Source: Nocardiopsis sp. MG754419 (GTDB lineage Bacteria; Actinomycetota; Actinomycetes; Streptosporangiales; Streptosporangiaceae). Taken from it: 33,719 bases of DNA. Position numbers and translations under genes: made by a program. The notes below the pieces were generated by a model. The model did not search any database. It saw nothing but the letters and a program-made list of their open reading frames with translations, and was not told the origin of the DNA. The stretch spans positions 1-33,719 of the forward strand of contig NZ_QOCZ01000044.1 of NCBI RefSeq assembly GCF_018207095.1, in the 5' to 3' direction. Shown here one piece after another: positions 8,701 to 16,461 of this stretch. Position 1 is the stretch's first letter, and every line of letters begins with the position of its first letter.

Positions 8701-9208
8701 GAGCGCTCTCGGTGAACCGTCGGGCCAGGGTCGCGGCCAGGTACGACTTGCCGGCGCCGGGCTCGCCCAGGACGAGGAGCCGTGGGTGCGGCAGGTCCAG
8801 GAACACCGCGTCCACGTCGTCGAGATCGCCGTCGGGCGCCGATCCGTCCGGTGAGGTGAAGCCGACGCGCAGCGGACGGGTCGGCGCGGGACCCGGGTGG
8901 TGGGCGTACGGCGTCCCCTCGTCCACGGTCGTGAGGTCGGGGTGGACTCCGTGCTCGGGGTTCGGGGCCCGACTCCGGTCGGGGGACCGACCGGCTCCGG
9001 TGCCGGCGGCGGCCCCCGCTCGGGTCTCCCTGCGGTGGGCCACGACGGACCAGGAGGTGTAGGCCGCCGCCGCGACCGCGGCGGCCCACACCGCGGGTTC
9101 GGCCCCGGGGGTCACCGCCTCCCTGCCCATGAGGAACGGACCGGACGTCAGCACCCCCGTCAGGGTCGCGCCCAGGACGATTCGGGTCCTCTTACCCGCG
9201 TCGAGCAT
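5777..9208 (-). CDS. NACHT NTPase with membrane helices and C-terminal repeats
   Basis: A 1143-aa STAND-type ATPase. Two hydrophobic segments (about residues 10-27 and 38-57) are followed by a linker and a NACHT domain: Walker A GEPGAGKS at 148-155, Walker B LVVLDGLDE at 228-236, and a CRTRDL segment at 263-268. Four or so more membrane helices lie between 415 and 595. From about 690 to the end the protein is built of degenerate helical repeats of about 28 aa (LLAERGDLEELSARSDAGDWWSADRLAS type), a likely ligand-sensing or scaffold region. ATG 9208 is preferred over in-frame GTG 9274 because CATAAT lies 6 nt before it, fitting a leaderless transcript, and neither start has a good Shine-Dalgarno. 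Related bacterial NACHT proteins act in phage defence or signalling; no separate effector domain is visible here. Confidence 0.85.
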   Translation of the reverse strand: MLDAGKRTRIVLGATLTGVLTSGPFLMGREAVTPGAEPAVWAAAVAAAAYTSWSVVAHRRETRAGAAAGTGAGRSPDRSRAPNPEHGVHPDLTTVDEGTPYAHHPGPAPTRPLRVGFTSPDGSAPDGDLDDVDAVFLDLPHPRLLVLGEPGAGKSYLAATLARRFTESAPERRALILPLDTWNPEANGDVALHAARTVGRGLVPETGSPSDLSTVRELRTLIHGGRVLVVLDGLDEVRPAWRPSALAAIERLCTGDTPLVVTCRTRDLAEWERLAPRALPDCARIALDPVAPGDALDYLTDAAPPDPRWDAVVEQLEHRRRGPLAHALRSPLTLDLARIVHRRPQTRPADMVEVAARSSLLGHLVDQRIRGEDATVDPEHARIWSAHLAYHLYSTGRRRFHWWRMHVGLLPRWFTHGLLPVLVAAPLAALTSPVLGTGTVAASPESPVALAALLLLGSLGVFAPLWRNTDLSTEGHPRDNTRGMEWDRPAHAWSALVYGSLVGVAVTGGVMGLLTGALFGVLLGFVQGWLNRPRSGPRVEVGPADTLVAAARLGFVAGVWGALFFGVASWAIPRMDGALSAAGAAFLVCALTAAHPFGVWPWARFRVAHLVLAVRGRLPWRLGAFVDHLRGTGTVRGHGPSWRFHHVLIRDQQADDVEIARLTAQVRSLYGAAGQGGDPQGRRLDESVQLHNLVELHAERGDVEALRGLVRDRRSATAEIRLADVLADRGDHDGLRALALEGGHPARIRWADVLVEHGELDQLRLLAATGDHAVAARLTDALAARGATGELAAMADHGGWEATAAQVARLPTLHYVPDGTVWTAAQALERLGTSALADTPRRHAAHHLAALLAERGDLEELSARSDAGDWWSADRLASLLAEKGDLSALAERAERGDWWSAQRLAPALLARGDLAEAARLLETYRLEGHCWAFLGQADLYARDGDTEEALRVLEEIRDRDRDKVGSHLWSIDAKIIDLYLEDGRLEAALPELRRQADRGREWAGRRLAVVLRDLGHWAELERRARLGDAGAALTLADAQVADGRPERAVRTLELGFGPRPEEIGEALADAYARSGRVRALRRSARRDPRARRRLARFLAERGRHDEALDLLRAPRRSGAARDTDTTRLLLELHRSRTDARATG

Positions 9209-9220
9209 GGGGCCATTATG
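9209..9220 (-). promoter_or_regulatory. Leaderless -10 element of the NACHT gene
   Basis: The minus strand reads CATAAT at 9220-9215. With six nt to the ATG at 9208, transcription would start at or next to the start codon. No clear -35 was seen at 17-18 nt. This site decides the start choice for the NACHT gene. Confidence 0.4.
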
Positions 9221-9383
9221 TACCGACTCGATCGTTCCTATCGGTGCCGATGCCGATATTCGTTCGATGGTCACGACCTTGGTCCCGAATCGTGTGATCG
9301 CCGGGACGCCTGAGGCGTGTGTTGTTTTCCTTCGCGGTGGCCGAGGAGTGCGGCCCCTGCGGTCCGGGCCGTTCCGCGGGCGA

Positions 9384-9917
9384 TCAGCATTCCGGTGGGA
9401 AGTCGTCGGCCCGCACGACCGTTCCCTCGTCGCTTCGGTGCGTGCCCATGTAGAGACCGTCCTCCGCCGCCAGGGTCTCGGTGTCGAAACGGAGCGAGGC
9501 GATGTCGTACTCCTCTCCGGCCTCGTCCTCGTTCTCCACCCCCGCCACCGAGGTCACTCCGAGGGTGTACTCGGTGCTCGGTGATCCGGGCACGACCCGA
9601 TAGGCGGCCGCGCCCGACCCGTCGGTGATGTCCCAGTCCTCGCCCGGGGCGGAGAGGTCCACCTCCACCTCGTCGCCGGGGAAGTCGGTCTTCGCGGTCA
9701 GACGCCAGTGGTGCTCGTCCGAGACCACGTCGATCCGCGCCGGGGGGCTCTCCCCGCACCAGGCGATCCTGAGGACGGGGAAGTGGTGGCGGGCGGAGAA
9801 GTGGCCGGTCGCGACGGCGCCCACGGCCCCTCCCTCGGCGCCGCACGAGGTCAGCAGCACGGTGGCCAGGGGGAGGGCGGCCAGTCGCCCGATGGCGGTT
9901 CTGTCGATGGCGGACAT
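9384..9917 (-). CDS. Small lipoprotein of unknown function
   Basis: A 177-aa exported protein. The N-terminus MSAIDRTAIGRLAALPLATVLL is followed by the lipobox LTSC with the lipidated cysteine at residue 25, so the mature protein should be anchored outside the membrane. The remainder is acidic and beta-rich in appearance, with no domain I recognise; two further cysteines (in AWCGES and at the C-terminal end) could form a disulfide. ATG 9917 is the start that gives a proper signal peptide; no strong Shine-Dalgarno is present. It lies 175 bp upstream of the NACHT gene on the same strand, which may be coincidence because the NACHT gene seems to have its own promoter. Confidence 0.7.
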   Translation of the reverse strand: MSAIDRTAIGRLAALPLATVLLTSCGAEGGAVGAVATGHFSARHHFPVLRIAWCGESPPARIDVVSDEHHWRLTAKTDFPGDEVEVDLSAPGEDWDITDGSGAAAYRVVPGSPSTEYTLGVTSVAGVENEDEAGEEYDIASLRFDTETLAAEDGLYMGTHRSDEGTVVRADDFPPEC

Positions 9918-10276
9918 GCCGTGATTGTGCCAAGGTTCGTGCCCCGGGAGGCGTCCCGGTCGGCGACGTCGAGGGGCCGATGCGGGGGAGAACACAGGTC
10001 ATCGCGGGGCTCGGTGTTGATCAGATCGGGGGTTCGGCGTCGGCGTGTCCTGCTCTGACGCTTCGTTGCGCCCTTTCCCGCGTGTCCGAAGTGCGGGGTA
10101 TTTGGACAGCCAAAAAGTGTGCTTTCCGCCATTAAGCGGCGTTTTTTGACTTTTCGGTGGAGAGATTGCCCGGTGACGTGTTCCGTCGCATCCGGGGCGA
10201 CCTGGAACATCGCACCGCACCGCCCCGACCGGGGGCGTGAACGGCCTCAGATCACGCCCCGGATTCGGATGCGGCC

Positions 10277-10294
10277 GCGACTTGACCAAGTCGC
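10277..10294. promoter_or_regulatory. Candidate operator of the sugar ABC operon
   Basis: GCGACTTGACCAAGTCGC has two perfect 8-bp arms around a 2-nt centre. It covers the -35 box of the predicted promoter, an ideal place for a repressor of the LacI or ROK type. No such regulator gene is in the window, so the binding protein is unknown. Confidence 0.5.
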
Positions 10295-10310
10295 ATTCGG
10301 TGCGAAAGAT
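10282..10310 (+). promoter_or_regulatory. Predicted promoter of the sugar ABC operon
   Basis: TTGACC (10282-10287), a 17-nt spacer and AAAGAT (10305-10310) resemble a housekeeping sigma promoter. The -35 is inside the palindrome at 10277-10294. Transcription would start near 10317. Confidence 0.45.
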
Positions 10311-10395
10311 GGCACGGCAGTCAACTCATGTGATCTGGGACACGAGCGACGGGGTGCGGTCGTGAGACGGGTCCGTCGTTCTAGGAGGACAACTC

Positions 10396-11655
10396 ATGCG
10401 TGCACGGCGTTGGTCGGTCGCGGCGGGGGCACTCGGGCTGGTGCTCATGGCTTCGGGGTGCGGCGACGGAGGTGGTGACGGCGACCAGGTCGAGGTCTTC
10501 TCCTGGTGGACCGGTGGTGGTGAGGAGGCCGGCCTGAACGCCCTCATCGAACGGTTCGAGGAGGACAACCCCGACATCGAGTTCGTCAACGCGGCGGTGG
10601 CCGGCGGTTCCGGCACCAACGCCCAGGCGGTCCTGGAGGGGCGGTTGCAGAGCCAGGACCCGCCGGACTCCTTCCAGGGGCACGCCGGGGCCGAGCTCCA
10701 GGACTACATCGAGGCCGGTTACCTGGCCCCGATGGACGACTTCTTCGACGAGCAGGGGCTCCAGGACGCCCTGCCGGACCAGCTCGTCGAGCAGATCACC
10801 TATGACGGCTCCGTCTACTCCGTCCCGGTGAACATCCACCGCTCCAACGTCATGTGGTTCAACCCGACGTTGTTGGAGGAGGCCGGGGTGGACGCCCCGC
10901 CCGAGACCCTGGACGAGCTCCTCGACGCCCTGGAGGCGGTCGCCGAGGAGACCGACGCCATCCCCATGGCGGTGGGCGCCCAGTGGACCGTCTCCCACCT
11001 GCTGGAGTCGGTACTGCTGGGGTCGCTGGGCGGCGACACCTACAACTCCCTGTGGGAGCCGGGCGCGGACTGGAACACCTCCGAGGTCGCCGACGCCCTG
11101 TCCACGTTCGAACAGATCATGGAGCACACCCAGGAGGAGTCGGCCGCCGAGGACTGGCAGGAGGCCGCGCGACGGGTCTCCGACGGCGAGGCCGCCTTCA
11201 ACATCATGGGGGACTGGGCCGCCGGCTACTTCGAGGAAGTGGGAGCGCTCCCCGGCCAGGACTACGACTGGGCGGCCTCCCCGGGGACCGACGGCACCTA
11301 CATGTGGCTGTCGGACAGTTTCACCCTGCCGGCCGGGGCGCCCAACGAGGAAGCGGCTCTCACCTGGCTGGAACTGGTCGCGAGCCAGGAGGGCCAGGAC
11401 CTGTTCAACCCGCTCAAGGGTTCCATCCCCGCGCGTGAGGACGCCGACCCCGAGCGGTACGCCGACAACCCCTACCTGGAGTCCGCGCTCGAGGAGTGGC
11501 AGTCCGAACCCGAACTCGCGGGTTCGTTCTGGCATGGCGTGACCGTCGGCAACCGGTGGAAGAACGACGTGGACACCGCCGTCGGCCTGTACCTCGGTGA
11601 CGGTGACGCCGAGGCGTTCAACGACGCGCTCCACCAGGCCGCACAGTCCGAATGA
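10396..11655 (+). CDS. Glucose/mannose-type ABC substrate-binding lipoprotein
   Basis: A 419-aa family 1 extracellular sugar-binding protein of an ABC importer. The signal peptide ends in a lipobox with the lipidated cysteine at residue 22 (ASGC). The body closely resembles the Thermus/Pseudomonas glucose-mannose binding proteins as I recall them: VEVFSWWTGGGEE near the start, VPVNIHRSNVMWF, AAFNIMGDWAAGYF and FNPLKGSIPAR. Glucose or mannose is therefore the most likely ligand, though not proven. ATG 10396 is preceded by AGGAGG (10383-10388). The stop overlaps the next start (ATGA). A CebR-box-like palindrome lies inside the gene at 11240-11253. Confidence 0.92.
   Translation: MRARRWSVAAGALGLVLMASGCGDGGGDGDQVEVFSWWTGGGEEAGLNALIERFEEDNPDIEFVNAAVAGGSGTNAQAVLEGRLQSQDPPDSFQGHAGAELQDYIEAGYLAPMDDFFDEQGLQDALPDQLVEQITYDGSVYSVPVNIHRSNVMWFNPTLLEEAGVDAPPETLDELLDALEAVAEETDAIPMAVGAQWTVSHLLESVLLGSLGGDTYNSLWEPGADWNTSEVADALSTFEQIMEHTQEESAAEDWQEAARRVSDGEAAFNIMGDWAAGYFEEVGALPGQDYDWAASPGTDGTYMWLSDSFTLPAGAPNEEAALTWLELVASQEGQDLFNPLKGSIPAREDADPERYADNPYLESALEEWQSEPELAGSFWHGVTVGNRWKNDVDTAVGLYLGDGDAEAFNDALHQAAQSE
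11240..11253. promoter_or_regulatory. CebR-box-like palindrome inside the binding-protein gene
   Basis: TGGGAGCGCTCCCC differs at one end base from TGGGAGCGCTCCCA, the published operator of the Streptomyces cello-oligosaccharide repressor CebR. It encodes part of VGALPG. Intragenic CebR sites have been reported in Streptomyces, but chance occurrence is possible given base composition and coding constraint. Confidence 0.25.
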
Positions 11656-12635
11656 GCACCGCGCAGAACCCGTCCGGGGTCGCACACGGCGACCCCGGAC
11701 CCACGTCCGCGCCCGCACGGCCTCCCCGAGGCCGTCGGGCGCTGCACCGCGCCCGCACCTGGCTGCCGGGCCTCCTGTTGGTCTCCCCGTCGATCCTGCT
11801 GATCGGGGTCTTCGTCTACGGCATGATCGGGTGGAACACCCGATTGGCGCTGAGCGACAAGCACGCACCCGTCCAGGAGGGCGAGTTCGTCGGGTTCGTC
11901 AACTTCGTGGCCCTGTGGCAGGAGGCCCGCTGGCCCGCGGCCGTCGCCAACGCCGTGGTGTTCACCGTGGTCTTCGTCGGCGGAGCACTGTTCCTGGGTT
12001 GGCTCCTGGGGCTGCTGCTGGACAAGGGCATCCGCGGTGAGCCCGTCTTCCGGACCCTGTTCCTGGCACCGATGGCGGTCTCCTTCATCGCCACCGGTGT
12101 CGTGTGGCGCTGGCTGATGAACCCGGCGCCCGCGGAACGCGCCACCGGACTCAACGCGCTGTTCGTCCACTTCAACCTGGACTTCCTGGTCAACGACTGG
12201 TGGACCGCGCCGGACTTCGGTATGGCGGCCATGGCGCTGCCGGCGATCTGGCAGTTGGCCGGGTACATCATGGCGCTGTTCCTGGCCGGTTTCCGCGGGG
12301 TCCCCGAGGACCTGCGCGAGGCGGCCCGTGTCGACGGCTGCTCGGAGTGGGGCGTGTACCGCCACGTGGTCATGCCGCAGTTGCGGCCGGTCCTGCTCAG
12401 CGCGGTGATCATCCTGGGCCACATGTCGTTGAAGGTCTTCGACCTCATCATCGCGATCGCCGGACAACAGATCGTCGCCGACGTGCCCGCCGTGTACATG
12501 TGGGCGATGGTCTTCGAGGTGCGCGACCCGGCCAAGGGCGCGACGATCGCTTCCTACCTGTTGTTCGCGGTGGCGCTGTTCGTCATTCCCTACCTGGTGT
12601 GGACCGTGCGCAAGGAACGGAGTGAGGGCCGATGA
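11652..12635 (+). CDS. Sugar ABC transporter permease (MalF type)
   Basis: A 327-aa inner-membrane permease of a carbohydrate ABC importer. A hydrophilic, Pro/Arg-rich N-terminus of about 38 residues precedes six or so helices. The EAA loop that docks the ATPase reads EAARVDGCSEWGVYRHVVMPQL. It starts at ATG 11652, overlapping the binding-protein stop by 4 nt, and ends in the same way on the next permease, so translation is coupled. It should pair with the downstream permease as a heterodimer (GtsB-like). Confidence 0.92.
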   Translation: MSTAQNPSGVAHGDPGPTSAPARPPRGRRALHRARTWLPGLLLVSPSILLIGVFVYGMIGWNTRLALSDKHAPVQEGEFVGFVNFVALWQEARWPAAVANAVVFTVVFVGGALFLGWLLGLLLDKGIRGEPVFRTLFLAPMAVSFIATGVVWRWLMNPAPAERATGLNALFVHFNLDFLVNDWWTAPDFGMAAMALPAIWQLAGYIMALFLAGFRGVPEDLREAARVDGCSEWGVYRHVVMPQLRPVLLSAVIILGHMSLKVFDLIIAIAGQQIVADVPAVYMWAMVFEVRDPAKGATIASYLLFAVALFVIPYLVWTVRKERSEGR

Positions 12636-13501
12636 GCCAGAGCGCACCCGAACGGGTGATCGCACCCGGTGGTCGGGCCGCCGGTACCACCCCGCGTGGG
12701 CAGGCGGTCAAGTTCACCGTCCTGTTCGCCCTGGCGATCCTGTTCCTGCTGCCGATGTACGTGCTGTTCGTGACCGGGTTCAAACCCTTCGCGGAGGCCA
12801 CGGCGGCCCGTGCCTGGTCCCCTCCCCAGGTGTGGAGCCTGGAGGGGTGGGAGACGGCCTGGACCGCCCTGGCCCCGGGGATGCGCAACAGCATCCTCGT
12901 GGCGGTGCCCAGTGCCGTGATCTCCGCGGTCCTGGGCTCCATGAACGGCTTCGTCATGGCGCGCTGGCGGTTCCCCGGCGCGGACACGGTGTTCACGCTG
13001 TTCCTGTTCGGGATGTTCATCCCCTACCAGGCGGTGATGATCCCGCTCCAGCAGATGTTGGTGTCCGCGGGGCTCATGGGCGGGCTGTTCCCGCTGATCT
13101 TGGCGCACACCGTCTACGGGATCCCGATCTGCACACTCATCTTCCGCAACTACTACGCGAGCATCCCTCCGACGCTCATCGAGGCGGCCCGGGTGGACGG
13201 TGCCGGCATGCTGCGCACCTACGCCTCGGTCGTGCTGCCGGTGTCGGCCCCGGCCTTCGCGGTGACGCTGATCTGGCAGTTCACCTCGGCCTGGAACGAC
13301 TTCCTGTTCGCGGTGTTCCTCACCGGTCCCAACAGTTGGCCGGTGACGGTGCAACTGAACAACGTGGCCGGGTCGATGGTGGTGCCCTACAACCAGCAGA
13401 TGGCGGCCGCGGTCCTGGCGTCCCTGCCGACCCTGATCGTCTACCTCGTGCTGGGGCGCTACTTCATGCGCGGACTGATGGCGGGGGCGCTCAAGGGGTG
13501 A
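12632..13501 (+). CDS. Sugar ABC transporter permease (MalG type)
   Basis: A 289-aa second permease of the importer, with about six helices and the EAA loop EAARVDGAGMLRTYASVVLPV. It overlaps the previous gene by 4 nt (ATGA at 12632). No ATPase gene follows; in actinobacteria such CUT1 importers commonly use a shared ATPase (MsiK) encoded elsewhere, which probably explains the gap. The operon ends at the hairpin at 13681-13711. Confidence 0.92.
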   Translation: MSQSAPERVIAPGGRAAGTTPRGQAVKFTVLFALAILFLLPMYVLFVTGFKPFAEATAARAWSPPQVWSLEGWETAWTALAPGMRNSILVAVPSAVISAVLGSMNGFVMARWRFPGADTVFTLFLFGMFIPYQAVMIPLQQMLVSAGLMGGLFPLILAHTVYGIPICTLIFRNYYASIPPTLIEAARVDGAGMLRTYASVVLPVSAPAFAVTLIWQFTSAWNDFLFAVFLTGPNSWPVTVQLNNVAGSMVVPYNQQMAAAVLASLPTLIVYLVLGRYFMRGLMAGALKG

Positions 13502-13680
13502 CGCAGGTCATCTTCCGCGGAAAGCCACTGGTAACGATTTCCGTTCCTGCTACGGTCGTTCCGATCCTGGTCGTGGCACCGGTTCATCGTTGAGCACCCC
13601 TGCGACCAGGGAGTTCGTGCCGTCCTCGGTGGAGTCGACTCCCGCCTCCGCCCTCGCCCGGCGCGGACGTCTCCCCTCAG

Positions 13681-13711
13681 GGTCGCGGCGCCCTTCTCGG
13701 GCGCCGCGACC
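13681..13711. terminator. Bidirectional terminator, ABC operon / reductase
   Basis: A perfect 13-bp stem (GGTCGCGGCGCCC and complement) with a TTCTC loop, located between convergent genes and 9 nt from the reductase stop. The rest of the gap (13502-13680) shows no gene. Confidence 0.7.
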
Positions 13712-13719
13712 TCGGGGGG

Positions 13720-14643
13720 TCAGGCCTCGCGCCCGGCCGAGTACACGCTCAGGTGGGTGTGCGCCAGCGAGAAGAGCGGCGTGGGCACCCCCAGCGCACG
13801 ACCCCGCGCCACCAGGTCACCGACGATGTGCTCGCCCTCCACCGGGTTGTCGTGGGTCAGGTCCCAGTACATGGACGTGGACGTGTCGCGTTCGGTGTCG
13901 TTGATGATCCGGTCCGCGAGGGTGCGGATGCGCTCACTCGGGGGGAACCCCGAGGCCGTGGCCACCGCCATGGCCTCGGCGAACATCCCCGCGCTGAACT
14001 CCGGGCCGCCCGGCGCCCGGTTGACCCGCCCGATGGGGGCGCGCATGAGACAGGTGACGGCGCCCAGACTGGCCAGGAACACCCACTTGTCCCACATCTC
14101 CTGGCGGATGTCCTGTGCCGTGCGGGCGGTGAACCCCGCCCCGTCCAGTGCCTTGTGCACCAGGTCGGGCTCCACCACCGGGGCGTCGCCGAGCGGGCCG
14201 TAGATCAGCTCGCCCATGCGGCCGACCTCGACGATCTCCCCGGACGCGCCCAACCGGGTCATCACCATGCTCACGCCGCCGTAGACGCGTTCCTCGCCGA
14301 AGCGGTCGGTGAGCACGCCCAGGTGGCGCATACCGTTGAGGAAGGGCACCACGACCGTCCGCGGCCCCACGGCACCGGCGAGGTCGTCCACGGCCCCCTC
14401 CAGTCCGTAGGACTTCACCGCCAGGAGCACCACGTCGTACTCGGGGGCGAGTTCGGAGACGGTCACGGCGCGCACGGGGATCCGCTCGGTCTCGCCCGCG
14501 ATGGTGCGCAGAACCAGCCCGTGCTCCCGCAGCAGCGCGGCCCGCGCCGGTCGGACCAGGAAATCGACGTCCCGGCCGGCCTGTACCAGCCGCGCGCCGA
14601 AGTATCCGCCGACCGCTCCGGCGCCCACCACAAGGATCCTCAT
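13720..14643 (-). CDS. 2-dehydropantoate 2-reductase family protein
   Basis: A 307-aa ketopantoate reductase-type oxidoreductase (PanE/ApbA family), the usual size. The Rossmann motif GAGAVGGYFG starts at residue 7; LLAVKSY at 73-79 and FLNGM at 101-105 are family positions near NADPH and substrate; K186 in EMWDKWVFLA matches the family's catalytic lysine; GEHIVGDL carries the late conserved Glu. The likely reaction is NADPH reduction of 2-dehydropantoate to pantoate for coenzyme A synthesis, but many actinobacteria have several paralogues with other 2-oxoacid substrates. ATG 14643 is preceded by a GGTGGGAC tract. It stands alone and is divergent from the AI-2E family gene. Confidence 0.85.
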   Translation of the reverse strand: MRILVVGAGAVGGYFGARLVQAGRDVDFLVRPARAALLREHGLVLRTIAGETERIPVRAVTVSELAPEYDVVLLAVKSYGLEGAVDDLAGAVGPRTVVVPFLNGMRHLGVLTDRFGEERVYGGVSMVMTRLGASGEIVEVGRMGELIYGPLGDAPVVEPDLVHKALDGAGFTARTAQDIRQEMWDKWVFLASLGAVTCLMRAPIGRVNRAPGGPEFSAGMFAEAMAVATASGFPPSERIRTLADRIINDTERDTSTSMYWDLTHDNPVEGEHIVGDLVARGRALGVPTPLFSLAHTHLSVYSAGREA

Positions 14644-14680
14644 GTCCCACCCACTCCGTCGAACCCGCTGAACCAGGCAA

Positions 14681-14710
14681 AACGTATGACGACGGGATCC
14701 TTCACCGCAA
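14681..14710 (-). promoter_or_regulatory. Predicted promoter of the reductase gene
   Basis: On the minus strand TTGCGG (14710-14705) is followed after 18 nt by TACGTT (14686-14681). The predicted leader is about 30 nt. Confidence 0.4.
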
Positions 14711-14909
14711 GAGCCGCCCGGGACGTGGAAGAACGGCGCATCGACGGGAGCGCGCCGGGTCCATGGTCCGGGCCGCCCGGGAGGCGGGGAACGGCCGTCC
14801 CCTTTCGGATGACGGACCGGGCACTTCCGGCGGGCCGCTATCGTCCGTGAAGGCGACCTCCGAGGTCACGAGGGCTCCGTCCGGAGCCGAGCACAGAAGG
14901 AAGAACGGC

Positions 14910-16145
14910 TTGCACACGAGCACCACGTCTCCCCGCGCCCCGCGCCCCGACCGCGGAGGCGGCATGCCGCAGTGGCTCCCACGCGCCATGTTGCTGGCGA
15001 TGTGGATCATCACGACGTTCGGTGTGGCGCTGTGGCTGTTCGTCCGGTTGCAGAACCTCATCATGCTGCTGCTGATCTCGCTCTTCCTCGCGCTCGCCCT
15101 GGAACCGGCGGTCAACTGGCTCCACCGGCACCGCTGGCCGCGCGGTCCCGCCACCGGAGCCGTCATGCTCCTGGTCATGGGTCTGGCCGTGGCCTTCTTC
15201 AGCCTGCTCGGCTCCATGCTGCTCGGCCAGGTCCTGGCGTTCGCCGCCGAGGTCCCGTCGATGATCCGCGCCGCGTTGCGGTGGTTCAACAGCACGTTCG
15301 ACACCTCGTACTCGCCCACGACCCTGCTCAACGAGGTCTCCAGCGCCAGTGGGGTGGTCGAACAGTACGCGTCCCGGATCGCCGACAACGTCTGGGGCGC
15401 CGGAACGACCGTCATGGTCCTGCTCTTCAACGGTCTGGCGATCGCGCTCTTCACCTTCTACCTGTGCGCGGACGGGCCGCGCTTCCGGCGCGTGATCTGT
15501 TCGGTCCTGCCTCCCCGTACGCAGCGCGAGACGCTCCGGGCCTGGGAGATCGCGATCGAGAAGACCGGCGGCTACCTCTACTCGCGGGCACTGCTGGCCA
15601 TCGTCTGCGCGGGCGCGCACTACGCGATGTTCATCGTGCTCGACATCCCCTTCGCGTTCGCGTTGGCGCTGTGGGTGGGTGTGCTGTCGCAGTTCATCCC
15701 GACGGTCGGTACCTACATCGGTGGTGCGGTCCCCGTGCTCGTGGCCCTGCTGGTGGGCATCGGGCCCGCGGTGTGGGTGCTGCTGTTCGTCATCGTCTAC
15801 CAGCAGTTCGAGAACTACCTGCTCCAGCCGCGCATCACCGCCAAGACACTGGACATGCATCCGGCGGTGGCCTTCGGCTCGGTCCTGGCGGGCGTCGCGA
15901 TCCTGGGCGCGCCCGGGGCGTTGCTCGCACTCCCGATGGGCGCGAGCCTCCAGGCGTTCCTCGGCACCTACATTCGGCGCTACGAGGTCGAGGAGCACCA
16001 TCTGCTCCCGTCGGCCCGGGCGAGCGCGGAACCCGCCCCGGAGCCGGACGACCCTGGAACGCACGGCGCTGAGGCCGGCGAAGGTGGTCGTGCGGGGGGC
16101 GACGACGCACCGGGCCCGGGCCCCACACCGCCTCCGCGGGACTGA
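14910..16145 (+). CDS. AI-2E family transporter (permease)
   Basis: A 411-aa membrane protein of the AI-2E/PerM (UPF0118) family, with about eight helices, a central soluble portion (residues ~90-170) and the family motif FIPTVGTYIGGAVPV in the C-terminal half. Some relatives export autoinducer-2, others are Na+/H+ or Li+ antiporters, so the substrate is open. TTG 14910 is chosen because AGAAGGAAG lies about 6 nt upstream; upstream in-frame codons would add a hydrophilic stretch without a ribosome site. The C-terminal ~45 residues are a disordered Gly/Pro/Ala/Glu-rich tail. Confidence 0.85.
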   Translation: MHTSTTSPRAPRPDRGGGMPQWLPRAMLLAMWIITTFGVALWLFVRLQNLIMLLLISLFLALALEPAVNWLHRHRWPRGPATGAVMLLVMGLAVAFFSLLGSMLLGQVLAFAAEVPSMIRAALRWFNSTFDTSYSPTTLLNEVSSASGVVEQYASRIADNVWGAGTTVMVLLFNGLAIALFTFYLCADGPRFRRVICSVLPPRTQRETLRAWEIAIEKTGGYLYSRALLAIVCAGAHYAMFIVLDIPFAFALALWVGVLSQFIPTVGTYIGGAVPVLVALLVGIGPAVWVLLFVIVYQQFENYLLQPRITAKTLDMHPAVAFGSVLAGVAILGAPGALLALPMGASLQAFLGTYIRRYEVEEHHLLPSARASAEPAPEPDDPGTHGAEAGEGGRAGGDDAPGPGPTPPPRD

Positions 16146-16461
16146 GGTCGGTACCTTCGGACACCGGTCCGGGACGAGGTCGCACCGGGTGGGAGCGGGG
16201 CGCGTGCCGCGTCGCGCGTCCAGGGTCCCCGACCCGTGCCGACCCTGAGGGAGGTGGGCCGGGGAGGGGCGATCGGGAACCTTCCCGGCCCGCGTCGACC
16301 GCCCGAGCCCCCGGTCGCCACGGTGGGACCGAAACCCCGGCCGAGGGTCCTGCCGCGGTCACGATGGCGCACCGTCCCGACCCACGACGTGCCCGCGGCG
16401 CCACGCCCTTCGGCCGTGCGGCGGCGTGTCGCAGGGGACGGGAACGGGCAGAAGCAGGGGC
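16146..16461. other. Non-coding GC-rich gap
   Basis: Between the AI-2E permease and the sulfotransferase-like gene I see no gene, convincing hairpin or promoter. Open frames here have low-complexity Arg/Pro/Gly composition. Confidence 0.5.

Larger units (their letters stand above)
9918..10395. other. Intergenic region upstream of the sugar ABC operon
   Basis: This 478-bp divergent gap holds no convincing gene. Its middle (about 10090-10160) is AT-richer than the surroundings and contains a weak hairpin CCGC/GCGG followed by six T (10126-10147). A palindrome and promoter for the ABC operon lie at 10277-10310. The leader from the predicted start to ATG 10396 is about 80 nt. Confidence 0.6.

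Noticed and set aside
10126..10147. Rho-independent terminator with six T
   Set aside because: The stem has only 4 bp and there is no gene ending just upstream on that strand.
10396..13501. Incomplete ABC operon as a broken system because the ATPase is missing
   Set aside because: Sharing a single ATPase (MsiK) is normal for sugar importers in actinobacteria, and all three genes are intact and coupled.
13513..13522. TTCCGCGGAA palindrome after the ABC operon as an operator
   Set aside because: Only 10 bp, no promoter or start codon follows it; expected by chance in such a GC-rich sequence.
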